Positions 1 to 8,263 of a stretch of 10,904 bases of DNA are shown one piece after another. The translations under genes and the position numbers were made by a program. Source of the DNA: an uncultured Lachnospiraceae bacterium (GTDB lineage Bacteria; Bacillota; Clostridia; Lachnospirales; Lachnospiraceae); assembly GCA_910585075.1 (NCBI GenBank), contig CAJUED010000080.1:1-10904 (forward strand), given 5' to 3'. Under the pieces are notes generated by a model. It saw only the letters and a list, made by a program, of their open reading frames with translations, made no database searches and had not been told where the DNA came from. How positions within the stretch are numbered: position 1 is the first letter of the stretch; every line of letters starts with the position of its first letter.

Positions 1-1715
1 GGAATTTCACCTATTCCGCCAAAGGCACCTACGGCACGTCCGGATGGATGAGCCGTAAGGAAATGGCCGGCGTGCTGGAGCTGGTGTCCGATTTACACAA
101 GTATCAGGGAATTGTTCTGGGCATGCTGGACCGGAAAGCAGTCTGTGTGCCGGAGAAAACAAGACTCAACAGCAACCTGGCAGTCTACGGCGCCAGCGGC
201 TCCATGAAGACCCGTTCCTTCTGTATGAACCGCATCCTGCAGGGGGTATCCCGCGGGGAATCCCTGGTGATCTGCGATCCCAAATCGGAGTTATACGAAA
301 AGTCCAGCGAATACCTGCGTGACAAAGGCTATACCGTCCGTGTGTTCAATCTGGTCAATCCCGAAAACTCGGATTCCTGGAACTGCCTCTCGGAAGTGGA
401 AGGGCAGGAACTGATGGCACAGCTCTTTGTGGACGTCATCATCAGGAATACCACCGGAGGCGGCAAGGGGGACCATTTCTGGGATTCTGCGGAAATGAAC
501 CTGTTAAAAGCACTGGTGCTGTATGTGGATAAGGGCTACCCGCCGGAGAACCGGAACATGGGCCAGGTTTACCAGCTCATTACCCTCAATTCCGAAACAG
601 CGCTGAACAGCCTGTTTGAAGTCCTGCCCATCAACCACCCGGCAAAAGCCCCTTACAGCCTTTTCAAGCAGGCATCCGATTCTGTGCGGAGCGGTGTTAT
701 CATCGGGCTGGGGAGCCGCCTGCAGGTATTCCAGTCGGAACTGATCAAAAAGATCACGGCAAGGGATGAAATCGACCTGGAACTGCTGGGACAGAAACCC
801 TGTGCCTATTTCCTTGTGACCAGCGACCAGGACAGCACCTTTGATTTTCTGGCATCCCTGTTTTTATCCTTTGTGTTCATCAAGCTGGTGCGGTATGCGG
901 ATAAAAACTGCGAGGGAGGGAGGCTTCCTGTGCCCGTCCATGTATTAGGGGAGGAGCTGACCGCCTGCGGAACCATCCCCGACCTCTCCCGGCGCCTGAG
1001 CGTGATCCGCTCCCGGAACATCTCCATGTCCTGCGTGTTCCAGAACCTTGCGGGACTGCAGAACCGGTATCCGCTGAACCTCTGGCAGGAGATCTTAGGG
1101 AATTGTGATGTCCAGCTCTTTCTGGGATGCACTGACCCCCTGACTGCGGAATTTGTCTCCTCCCGTACCGGACTGGCAAGCGTGGCAGTCTCCAGCAAGT
1201 CCAAGCAGTTAGGAACCTGGCGGATCTCCAACTACACGCCGGAGTACCGGGAGACCAGCGGTGTGGGAAAGCGGCCTGTGCTGACGCCTGATGAAGTGCT
1301 GCGCCTGTCCATTGATGAAGCTCTGGTCATCATCCGTGGAAAGAAGACCTTAAAGGTGGATAAGATGGATTATTCCAAACATCCGGAATATCCCCTGCTG
1401 CGCTCCTGCAAGGCATCCGCTCATATCCCGGAATGGAGACGGCTGGAAATGGAAACGGCTGCCCCACCGGAACCGGCCATAAAGCCCGCTCCACAAAAAG
1501 GAGTTACAACGCAGGCAGGAAAAACAGCTTCCAGACCCACCCCAAAGGCAGGGACGAAGCCCGTCACAAAAGGGAATGCAAAGACACCGGCACCGGATGC
1601 ACAGCAGAAAGCATCCTCTTCTTCGGCAGCCATGCCGAAAAAGGATTCCCCTGCCGCATCTTCCGGCACGCCTGCCGGGATCGTATCCGCGGACAGGGAT
1701 TCCATCATGTCCTGA
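1..1715 (+). CDS. VirD4-like type IV coupling ATPase (conjugal transfer), 5' partial
   Basis: Membrane-bound hexameric ATPase that would link the relaxosome to the mating channel and drive DNA transfer. The reading frame is open from the first bases (codons from base 3), so the ATG at 48 is internal and the N-terminal membrane helices lie outside the window. Visible motifs: a TYGTSGWMS segment before the ATPase, Walker A GASGSMKT at 189-212, the coupling-protein motif GDHFWDSAEMN near 460-490, and the Walker B/motif region VHVLGEEL at about 936-959 followed by IRSRNISMSCVFQN. The usual Walker B Asp is Gly here (GEE). The last 85 or so residues are a Pro/Ala/Lys/Ser-rich tail, probably disordered. 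I recall the closest type as the CD1115-like VirD4 family of clostridial elements; that is memory, not a search. A hairpin and then the S1-repeat gene follow, probably in one operon. Confidence 0.93.
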   Translation, partial: NFTYSAKGTYGTSGWMSRKEMAGVLELVSDLHKYQGIVLGMLDRKAVCVPEKTRLNSNLAVYGASGSMKTRSFCMNRILQGVSRGESLVICDPKSELYEKSSEYLRDKGYTVRVFNLVNPENSDSWNCLSEVEGQELMAQLFVDVIIRNTTGGGKGDHFWDSAEMNLLKALVLYVDKGYPPENRNMGQVYQLITLNSETALNSLFEVLPINHPAKAPYSLFKQASDSVRSGVIIGLGSRLQVFQSELIKKITARDEIDLELLGQKPCAYFLVTSDQDSTFDFLASLFLSFVFIKLVRYADKNCEGGRLPVPVHVLGEELTACGTIPDLSRRLSVIRSRNISMSCVFQNLAGLQNRYPLNLWQEILGNCDVQLFLGCTDPLTAEFVSSRTGLASVAVSSKSKQLGTWRISNYTPEYRETSGVGKRPVLTPDEVLRLSIDEALVIIRGKKTLKVDKMDYSKHPEYPLLRSCKASAHIPEWRRLEMETAAPPEPAIKPAPQKGVTTQAGKTASRPTPKAGTKPVTKGNAKTPAPDAQQKASSSSAAMPKKDSPAASSGTPAGIVSADRDSIMS

Positions 1716-1732
1716 AACCAAAATGCTATGGA

Positions 1733-1752
1733 ACAGCCCATTTCCGGGCTGT
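1733..1752 (+). promoter_or_regulatory. Intercistronic stem-loop between VirD4-like and S1-repeat genes
   Basis: A perfect 7-bp inverted repeat (ACAGCCC / GGGCTGT) encloses a 6-base loop, 18 bases after the VirD4 stop. No T-run follows, so it does not look like an efficient intrinsic terminator. A role as an mRNA processing or stability stem between cistrons is possible but inferred. The next gene has its own GGAGG site at 1774-1778. Confidence 0.45.
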
Positions 1753-1785
1753 GATATAGAATAACAACACAATGGAGGTAAACAT

Positions 1786-3396
1786 ATGGCAAGAAAAAAA
1801 GAACTTATGGAACTGGAAAACCCTGCTATGGAAGGGAACACCCCTTTGGACGGAGCGGACACAGAGGCCGGGGCTTTTCCCGCTGAAGGAGACAGCGCCC
1901 TGACGGAAACAGACGGGGACGGCATGGACTTAAATGAACTGCTGGGCAGCATGGACCAGGAAGCGTCTGCCGAGCCGGAGACAGAGTCCGGAATGCTCCC
2001 GGAGCTTACGGAGGATGAGATATTTGGGGAAATGCCGGAAGATATGGATGGCTCTGATGCTGTACACGGCACGGACGAAGATGCCGGCGGCTCCGATGAA
2101 GCACAGCCGGGATCAGTATCCGCTCCTGAAACAGAAATTCCTGCTGCAAAAGGAAGACGCGCCACACGCAGAAAAAAAGAGGAATCCCCTGAAAAAGCTG
2201 ACGGAGAAACACAAAAAATGGAAACCGAAATGCCGGGCCCCTCTGAAACGGTTTCTGACGATGTACCCCATTCCCCGGATGCTTCTGTCATTCCCGATAC
2301 AGACGGGCCGGCAGAGCATGCCGCAGATGAAGCGGCAGAAACCGTTCCCCCGGAAGATATGGAACCCGCCAGGGCAGAGCCGGGAGAAACGGATCTCCCC
2401 TCCGGGGAAAACACAGCCACAGCTGTGGCCACACCCAGTCCCGCATCTCCTCCCTCCCGGCGTTCCGCAGGCAGGGGAAGAACAGAGGATGTCCCTGTGC
2501 TGACATTGGAAGTACGGGGAGAAGTGGAAACGGAGGAGTCCCGTGAGGATACCATCTGGCATGAGATCCACAATGCCTACCGCACCAGGCGCATCCTTAC
2601 CGGGCAGCTTGGCGGGATTGAGCAGACAGACAATGGCAAGACCATTTCCATCGTAGACTATAAGGGATTCCGCATTGTGATTCCCTTAAAGGAAATGATG
2701 ATCAATATCGGCCGCAGCCCCTCCGGACAGGAATATACGGAGCTGATGCTGCGCCAGAACAAGATCCTCGGCAACATGCTGGGGGCGGAGATCGACTTTA
2801 TCGTAAAAGGCATTGATTCCAAATCCCGCAGCGTGGTGGCAAGCCGGAAAGAGGCCATGCTCCGGAAACGGCAGATCTTCTATCTGGATACGGATGCTGC
2901 AGGGATGTACCGGATCTATGAAGGACGTATCGCCCAGGCCCGTGTGATCGCTGTGGCAGAGAAAGTCATCCGGGTGGAAGTTTTCGGAGTGGAATGCTCC
3001 ATCATGGCCCGCGACCTTGCCTGGGAGTGGATCGGGGATGCCCATGAACGTTTTTCTGTGGGTGACCAGGTGCTTGTACGCATCCTGAACGTGCGCCGTG
3101 ACAGCCTGGAGGATATGGGGATCAAAGCTGATATCAAGAGCGTATCCCAGAACACCAGCCACGACAACCTGAAAAAATGCCGCATCCAGAGCAAGTATGC
3201 GGGTAAAGTTACGGATGTACATAAAGGTGTGGTCTATATCCGGCTCTCCAACGGCGTCAATGCGGTGGCCCACTCCTGCTATGACTATCGGACTCCCGGC
3301 AAGAAGGATGATGTGAGCTTTGCCGTGACACGGCTGGATGAAGAACGGGGCGTGGCCGTGGGGATTATTACACGGATTATTCGGCAGAACTTATAA
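1786..3396 (+). CDS. S1 RNA-binding-repeat protein of conjugative element
   Basis: 536-residue protein starting at ATG 1786, with GGAGG 7 bases upstream. Residues about 1-250 are acidic, rich in Glu, Asp, Pro, Ser and Ala, and look disordered; a basic patch (KGRRATRRKKEE) lies near residue 125. From about residue 253 the protein is ordered and shows three S1/OB-like modules. Module 1 runs from TGQLGGIEQ (about 270) to SRKEAMLRKR (about 360), the typical end of an S1 repeat. Module 2 starts at YEGRIAQARV (about 378) and ends near VGDQVLVRILNV. Module 3 runs from YAGKVTDVHKG (about 472) to the C-terminus. S1 repeats bind RNA or single-stranded DNA, so a nucleic-acid role in transfer or in control of the element is plausible; the exact function is unknown to me. 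It follows the VirD4-like gene by 70 bases and is probably co-transcribed. Composition is GC-rich (39 of 60 bases in one sampled line). Confidence 0.88.
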   Translation: MARKKELMELENPAMEGNTPLDGADTEAGAFPAEGDSALTETDGDGMDLNELLGSMDQEASAEPETESGMLPELTEDEIFGEMPEDMDGSDAVHGTDEDAGGSDEAQPGSVSAPETEIPAAKGRRATRRKKEESPEKADGETQKMETEMPGPSETVSDDVPHSPDASVIPDTDGPAEHAADEAAETVPPEDMEPARAEPGETDLPSGENTATAVATPSPASPPSRRSAGRGRTEDVPVLTLEVRGEVETEESREDTIWHEIHNAYRTRRILTGQLGGIEQTDNGKTISIVDYKGFRIVIPLKEMMINIGRSPSGQEYTELMLRQNKILGNMLGAEIDFIVKGIDSKSRSVVASRKEAMLRKRQIFYLDTDAAGMYRIYEGRIAQARVIAVAEKVIRVEVFGVECSIMARDLAWEWIGDAHERFSVGDQVLVRILNVRRDSLEDMGIKADIKSVSQNTSHDNLKKCRIQSKYAGKVTDVHKGVVYIRLSNGVNAVAHSCYDYRTPGKKDDVSFAVTRLDEERGVAVGIITRIIRQNL

Positions 3397-3413
3397 CTTT
3401 CTGAGAATAAAGC

Positions 3414-3443
3414 GGAGCCGCTATAGAATGGCGGCTCCATTTT
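3414..3443. terminator. Bidirectional intrinsic terminator between convergent genes
   Basis: A perfect 8-bp stem (GGAGCCGC / GCGGCTCC, 3414-3421 and 3431-3438) closes a 9-base loop. It is followed by ATTTTAT on the plus strand and by GCTTTATT on the minus strand. It lies 18 bases after the S1-repeat stop and just beyond the stop of the minus-strand nuclease-STAND gene, so it can end transcription from both sides. Confidence 0.8.
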
Positions 3444-3451
3444 ATCTTGAA

Positions 3452-6400
3452 TCATTCTTGATTATCAATCATATTAAATATAAATCGAATATCTTGATGA
3501 TTCGCTTTATATAGACTATCCCATATATCAAGGCACATGTTTTTAATATTAGAATTATTTTGCCCTTTATCAAATAAACGTATTATACAATGAATAAAAT
3601 TATTCATATTTAAACTTTTCATTTGCTCTGGCTCCAGCAAGGGAATTTTATCTCCAACAGTTTTTAAGATATCTGCAAATTGTACAATGTCCATAACCTT
3701 TTCATCCAGATATTTTAAAAAATCATTTATCAAGTATCCTCCTTGGTTGGAATTCATCAAACAAATTAAAAAACCTTTATCTCTTGGTAATTCAATTTCA
3801 GAAAAAATCCGTCTAAGGTCATTTATCTCATCTTTAAACTTATCAATAAAATGTATTATGATCTTTTCACTCAGATTATGAAATTCCTCCTTATTAAATG
3901 AAGATATTGCTTGTTGACAGACTTTACTTACTTGCTCTATTGTATACTGATATGACATAACAAAATTCTGCATCTGAGTATCGTTAAAATATATTGCAAT
4001 AGCACAGCTCTGTTTAGCTGCCTCATCTGCAAGTTCTTCAAAGTTTGACTTGCAAGCAGAAATTATCCTTTCTCGGTAGAACTCAGAATCATGAGAATAA
4101 TCTCTACTTATGATATTCCATGTGGCAGGTATACCAAGAATACGTGAATCTTTCGAAACAATCTTCTTAAATATTCTAACAGAAAAATCGGAATCAATAT
4201 CATAATAAACCAAAGCGCTCTGCATAACAGCCATGCGAATTAAATCATGTGAACTTTCACTTGCACTTATAATAATCTGTTTAAATTTATTCCCAAATTC
4301 TGGATGATTTGAAATTATTGCAGCAATAGCCCATAACGCACAACCATTTACATTGCTTATTGAAGCATTATATAAGTCTTGTGGTGAATAATTAAACGAC
4401 TCCTTTTTATTTCTACTTTCATAAAGATTATATTCTGAATCAGAAAATTCTAATGCAAACCCATTTAAAATATCAAAAATATCCTGTGGCCATTCTTGAT
4501 CTGCATATTTCTCTATTAAATTTGTAATTGCAATACCCACACTATGGCTTGATGTGTGTTTATAATAACGTATCACTTCCATGACTAATTCCATATCAAT
4601 GATACATTCTTCATTTGAATATTCCATAAGTGCATTTAATACACCACAAATATACCCACTATAACACTCCTTAGGAAAAGATAATGAAAGTTTTGCAAAA
4701 TGTAAAGGTTTCTTTTTAGCTTGCCTGGAAAATGTATTAGCAAATGTAAAATGGGAGGCTTCTATATAACATTCATCAGTTTCTTTTCCTCTTGAAAAAT
4801 CTTTCATTTTTTCATTTGGTGTTTTAATAATATTTAACCATGTCTTGTCACTCAATCTATCAGCATACATGCTAACTGGAGAAGAGACTGCCTTTATAGG
4901 ACCTGATAAGATCCCAGAGCAATAATTTGCTGTTTGTATACAGTGGTTTCTATTCAAAACATTTAACAAGTTTTGTGCATATGAAGACAAACGTGCATTA
5001 TCCATATAAGGGAGTAATTCCTTTTGAAAACGTCCCCAATATGTATAATACATGGCATCGAGAGGATGTTCTTTATTCATTCTTAACCGACACCTATAAA
5101 TTTCTACCGTTCTTTTGACATCATCTTTCCAAGAACATATCCTTTCTTCCAATTCTTGAAATAATTCCGTTCTACATACAGATGAAAATTTTTGAATGAT
5201 ATGTTTTGTATATTTTAAATTGTCTTTTTCGGATGTATACACAAAAACCCTATACCTGAAATCAGACAAAAGCCATTCAATAGCATCATCACTATACGTT
5301 ATTGGAAGTTCACCTATAGCATACATAATTATTTCATTGCCAACTACAGATTTAGGATAATCCTTATTCTTCAAAAATAACAGCATTCCTACAGGCTCTT
5401 TTTTTGCAAATTCTGCAAATGCCATTTTCATCAATTCCACAATTGTTCTGACACATGACTCTTGATGAAGCCTCGGAAACCAAGCCTTGTACTTATTCCA
5501 ATATTCCAAACTTAGACGTTCAGCAGAAAATGCTGGCGTCTCTTTACAAATTTCTATAAATAATTCATTGACAAATAGCATGTAATTAGAAGTAACAAAG
5601 AATTTTGTATCATTTTCATCTCGAAAGATGACATCTTGAAATTTGTGCGCTATTTTGTTTTGTATGATTATTTTCATAAGTTGAACTGCCCGAAGGGCAG
5701 GACAATTTTTTAGAAAGACAAGAGATTTAAAATCTCTAAATATTTCAGGTGAATGTTTAAGCAATTTTATTCGAAATTCAAACATTTTCTCGGAATCACC
5801 CTTTAAATCTCCACATAAAGTATTGAAGATTTTTTTATCATCATGCAAATTACTACATCCGTATGGATATAGTTTTTCTGTCACAAAATCGGGGTCTTGA
5901 TATTGTATTGATTTCAGTAAAAATAATCCTTCGCTTCCAAACCAATTATATGATGGTATCATATCTAACTGCTTGATAAATACAGGATGTCCATAATAAA
6001 CGGTTTGGATAATATAATTGTGCCATTCTGCCTTTTCAAGATAGGATTCTGTAAATACATGAATAGCTTTATTTGGTGCTTCACATTGACCAATCGTTTC
6101 AAAGATTGCACATTTAAAATAATGTCTTATAGTATCTGAAACAAGCATGGTTTCACATTGCTTTAAAAACATATTTTTATCAGAATCAAGCAATGTTTGT
6201 AATATAATTAAAAACTGATAACGCAATTTAGGAGTTTGATTATCTCTAACACCCAAAATATCTGTCAATTCTACTCCTGAATATATATCCCTCATAGCTT
6301 TATATGCAATAAAATAATCCAGAAAGCTTTGATGAGTAAATGCTATTGTATTTTCATTCCTAACTAACAATCCCTCCGAAATCAATAAATTTATTACTTT

Positions 6401-8005
6401 CTGCTTATTTTCAAACAGCATATATGGAAGTACAAATACAGCATTATCATTCATTTTTGTCACAATATCATTTTTGCATTCAGTTACTTCCGCTTCTGAT
6501 AAATGATTATCTATAGTGCAATTTTCCAGTATCTGTTTCCACCATGTTTGCATCAACTGGTTCACAGACGTAATCGAATTTTTTCTTTCCTGTTTATTTA
6601 AGTGCGACCATACATACAATGAAGACGGTGTTCGTAATAATACCTTTAACCTTGTTGATAATGTACTATAATCAGACCCAACTGCTGTTTTAACATCACT
6701 ATCACAAAGCAGGCCAACTTCTACTTTTTTCCAAAAGTAATTGCTGTCATTTTTTATATTAGAAAATAGCGATTGCAAACCTCTATCAGTTTCAAGATCA
6801 AAAGTTCGTGATACAAATACCACTGATATTTTTCCATTTTCATATTTGTTAATATCATTGGCCTGGGATATCATTTCTTTGCATACATCTAACGCTACTG
6901 CAGAATGCCTCCCTATCCAACGCAGAGCATCAAGTTGATCCAAAATCAACACACAGTTTTTTCCTGCTGATAATGTATGCAGACAATATATTGGCGACTC
7001 TGGCAAACCCAGTTTTTGTCCAAATTCATCTGCAGATGTATCTGGTACAAATTTATCTAATTTTATCCCCAGATATAATATCTGCGACTTTTGTAAAAAC
7101 TCCATAATTTCCTGAATACATCCACTTTTTCCAACGCCGGCCTTCCCATGTATAATAAGAGAATTGCCCTGCATAATCTGATTTATTGTAAAATCTGTTT
7201 CCTTTCTATGAATGAGTTGATTATTGATAGCTTTGAATGTTCCCCAATATATTTCATTTAAAGTAGTAATCCTGTTTAGCACTCTATTGTCATGATGATA
7301 ATTACGAACAGATATACCATGTCTTTCAGTAATGTATGCAATAACATCATTTGCCGTTATTTTAATTCCAAAACTTCCAGTATCATTTGCGTATTGTTCA
7401 AGTAGATTTCTTATGGTAGATGTCTTACCTGTAAAAATTGTTCCTATACGTCCTTCTAAATCTCGCCTTTCCTCTTCTCCAATCGAATAATGTTCAAAAT
7501 AACAATGAGCAAGTATATAGATAAGATTCTTTAATTCCTGTGGATTATTTCTGTCGAGGCTATAGTGTTTTTCGCATTTACTAAATACTGTTTCAATTTT
7601 AGGATTATTTATTTGATACGCCAAAAAGTCTTGTGCTGACGAATTTGTTCTTGCTCGTTTACAAAGTTCATCTAATTCACCATATTGCAATGGGGAAATA
7701 AAGTAATAATACTTTTTGTCTCCGCTTTCAATATGCCTCTTAGATCGTTTAAAAACATCATGGCGTTGAAGATCAGACATTGTCCATGAACCGTGTGTTG
7801 TATTACTTGCTTTACATTGATAGTAATTTTGATTTCCATGTGCATCTGTGCTTATAAACTCAACACCTTCCCCTTCAACACCTAACGGTTCTACTTCCAC
7901 AGAAACAATTTCTTCGTTTATAAGTCTAAGTAAAAGTTTCGCCAAATAGCGATTTTCATATTGATTTCCATACTTATCTGCTCGTCCTCCGCTTTCTAAA
8001 CTCAT
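3452..8005 (-). CDS. Giant nuclease-STAND NTPase, probable Avs-like anti-phage defence protein
   Basis: 1517-residue protein, ATG at 8003-8005, with AGGAG about 7 bases upstream. Residues 1-150 look like a PD-(D/E)xK nuclease of the Cap4/Mrr/DUF4297 sort: Glu17 in the first helix, an acidic strand GVEGEGVEF (Glu44, 46, 49) and a Q63-C-K65 triad end. Residues about 245-460 form a P-loop STAND-type NTPase: Walker A GKAGVGKS at 287-294, Walker B VLILDQLDAL around 352-361 (Asp356), and a sensor-like VVFVSR ending at Arg400. The roughly 1000 residues after that are helix-rich with no motif I recognise, as expected for the repeat-built target sensor of such proteins. In Avs and related families target recognition by the C-terminus triggers oligomerisation and DNA cleavage; applying that here is inference. 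The gene is AT-rich (18 and 22 GC of 60 in two sampled lines, against 38 and 39 in flanking genes), is opposite in strand to its neighbours and has no partner gene, so it probably arrived by transfer and acts alone. Confidence 0.85.
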   Translation of the reverse strand: MSLESGGRADKYGNQYENRYLAKLLLRLINEEIVSVEVEPLGVEGEGVEFISTDAHGNQNYYQCKASNTTHGSWTMSDLQRHDVFKRSKRHIESGDKKYYYFISPLQYGELDELCKRARTNSSAQDFLAYQINNPKIETVFSKCEKHYSLDRNNPQELKNLIYILAHCYFEHYSIGEEERRDLEGRIGTIFTGKTSTIRNLLEQYANDTGSFGIKITANDVIAYITERHGISVRNYHHDNRVLNRITTLNEIYWGTFKAINNQLIHRKETDFTINQIMQGNSLIIHGKAGVGKSGCIQEIMEFLQKSQILYLGIKLDKFVPDTSADEFGQKLGLPESPIYCLHTLSAGKNCVLILDQLDALRWIGRHSAVALDVCKEMISQANDINKYENGKISVVFVSRTFDLETDRGLQSLFSNIKNDSNYFWKKVEVGLLCDSDVKTAVGSDYSTLSTRLKVLLRTPSSLYVWSHLNKQERKNSITSVNQLMQTWWKQILENCTIDNHLSEAEVTECKNDIVTKMNDNAVFVLPYMLFENKQKVINLLISEGLLVRNENTIAFTHQSFLDYFIAYKAMRDIYSGVELTDILGVRDNQTPKLRYQFLIILQTLLDSDKNMFLKQCETMLVSDTIRHYFKCAIFETIGQCEAPNKAIHVFTESYLEKAEWHNYIIQTVYYGHPVFIKQLDMIPSYNWFGSEGLFLLKSIQYQDPDFVTEKLYPYGCSNLHDDKKIFNTLCGDLKGDSEKMFEFRIKLLKHSPEIFRDFKSLVFLKNCPALRAVQLMKIIIQNKIAHKFQDVIFRDENDTKFFVTSNYMLFVNELFIEICKETPAFSAERLSLEYWNKYKAWFPRLHQESCVRTIVELMKMAFAEFAKKEPVGMLLFLKNKDYPKSVVGNEIIMYAIGELPITYSDDAIEWLLSDFRYRVFVYTSEKDNLKYTKHIIQKFSSVCRTELFQELEERICSWKDDVKRTVEIYRCRLRMNKEHPLDAMYYTYWGRFQKELLPYMDNARLSSYAQNLLNVLNRNHCIQTANYCSGILSGPIKAVSSPVSMYADRLSDKTWLNIIKTPNEKMKDFSRGKETDECYIEASHFTFANTFSRQAKKKPLHFAKLSLSFPKECYSGYICGVLNALMEYSNEECIIDMELVMEVIRYYKHTSSHSVGIAITNLIEKYADQEWPQDIFDILNGFALEFSDSEYNLYESRNKKESFNYSPQDLYNASISNVNGCALWAIAAIISNHPEFGNKFKQIIISASESSHDLIRMAVMQSALVYYDIDSDFSVRIFKKIVSKDSRILGIPATWNIISRDYSHDSEFYRERIISACKSNFEELADEAAKQSCAIAIYFNDTQMQNFVMSYQYTIEQVSKVCQQAISSFNKEEFHNLSEKIIIHFIDKFKDEINDLRRIFSEIELPRDKGFLICLMNSNQGGYLINDFLKYLDEKVMDIVQFADILKTVGDKIPLLEPEQMKSLNMNNFIHCIIRLFDKGQNNSNIKNMCLDIWDSLYKANHQDIRFIFNMIDNQE

Positions 8006-8061
8006 TGCTATCTCCTCTTATATAAATAATATCTTTAATGCAATTTCCAATATAATTGAAT

Positions 8062-8091
8062 TTTATCACACGAACATTGATATTTCTACAA
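8062..8091 (-). promoter_or_regulatory. Candidate sigma-A promoter of the nuclease-STAND gene
   Basis: Read on the minus strand, TTGTAG (8086-8091) lies 18 bases before GATAAA (8062-8067). The latter is preceded by TG, giving an extended -10 form. Both boxes are imperfect (about 4 of 6). The region is very AT-rich, so chance matches are likely. A promoter somewhere in 8020-8130 is needed because the gene has no upstream partner on its strand. Confidence 0.35.
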
Positions 8092-8125
8092 GGTTATCAT
8101 GCTAAAAATATTTCATAAAAATAAA

Positions 8126-8143
8126 TTGGCACAACATTGGCAC
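8126..8143 (+). repeat. Tandem TTGGCAC motif resembling a -24/-12 element
   Basis: TTGGCAC occurs at 8126-8132 and again at 8137-8143, an 11-base period. The first copy and the GC of the second copy have the 12-base GG-to-GC spacing of a sigma-54 promoter (TGGCAC, then TGGCA against the expected TTGCA). This could instead be a short repeat without function. It lies about 120 bases before the DUF4320-like gene. Confidence 0.3.
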
Positions 8144-8173
8144 GGTTCTGCTCTTTCCCCGTAAAGGCATCCA

Positions 8174-8182
8174 TGCTATACT
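8174..8182 (+). promoter_or_regulatory. Candidate extended -10 promoter for the DUF4320-like operon
   Basis: TGCTATACT is a TGn-extended -10 box with TATACT matching 5 of 6 consensus bases. The -35 position 17 bases upstream (TTTCCC) is weak, as is common with extended -10 promoters. Transcription would start near 8189, just before the stem-loop at 8203-8239 and about 75 bases before the TTG start. Confidence 0.4.
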
Positions 8183-8202
8183 TGGTACAGTCAAAAATAT
8201 GT

Positions 8203-8239
8203 AAAGCAGCCGTTTTCCATCCAGGGAGACGGCTGTTTT
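8203..8239 (+). terminator. Terminator-like stem-loop in the leader of the DUF4320-like gene
   Basis: A perfect 7-bp GC-rich core (CAGCCGT 8207-8213 / ACGGCTG 8229-8235) is extended by a G-T and three A-T pairs, with a 15-base loop and TTTTC after the stem. It may end leftover upstream transcription, or act as an attenuator, because it lies between the candidate promoter and the gene. Its T-run is short (four T). Confidence 0.5.
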
Positions 8240-8263
8240 CGTCAGAAAGGCGGTGGTTTAACT

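Noticed and set aside
806..1231. Minus-strand frames of 141 and 99 codons opposite the VirD4-like gene
   Set aside because: The sequence opposite conserved ATPase motifs is already explained; the products are Arg/Ser/Pro-rich and have no family features.
1350..2573. Long minus-strand open frame of 407 codons, Ser/Gly/Pro-rich, opposite the S1-repeat gene
   Set aside because: It lies antisense to the low-complexity acidic part of the S1-repeat gene and the VirD4 tail. GC-rich Glu/Pro codons read backward give Ser-rich frames without stops. It has no recognisable domain, and the plus-strand genes explain the region.
3687..6938. Three plus-strand frames of 63-65 codons within the nuclease-STAND gene
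   Set aside because: They are short, have no ribosome site that I can see, and lie inside a 1517-codon gene with intact motifs on the other strand.
3397..8263. Matching direct repeats at the two edges of the cargo gene (target-site duplication)
   Set aside because: By eye I found no convincing repeat shared between 3397-3451 and 8006-8263, so the insertion mechanism cannot be named.
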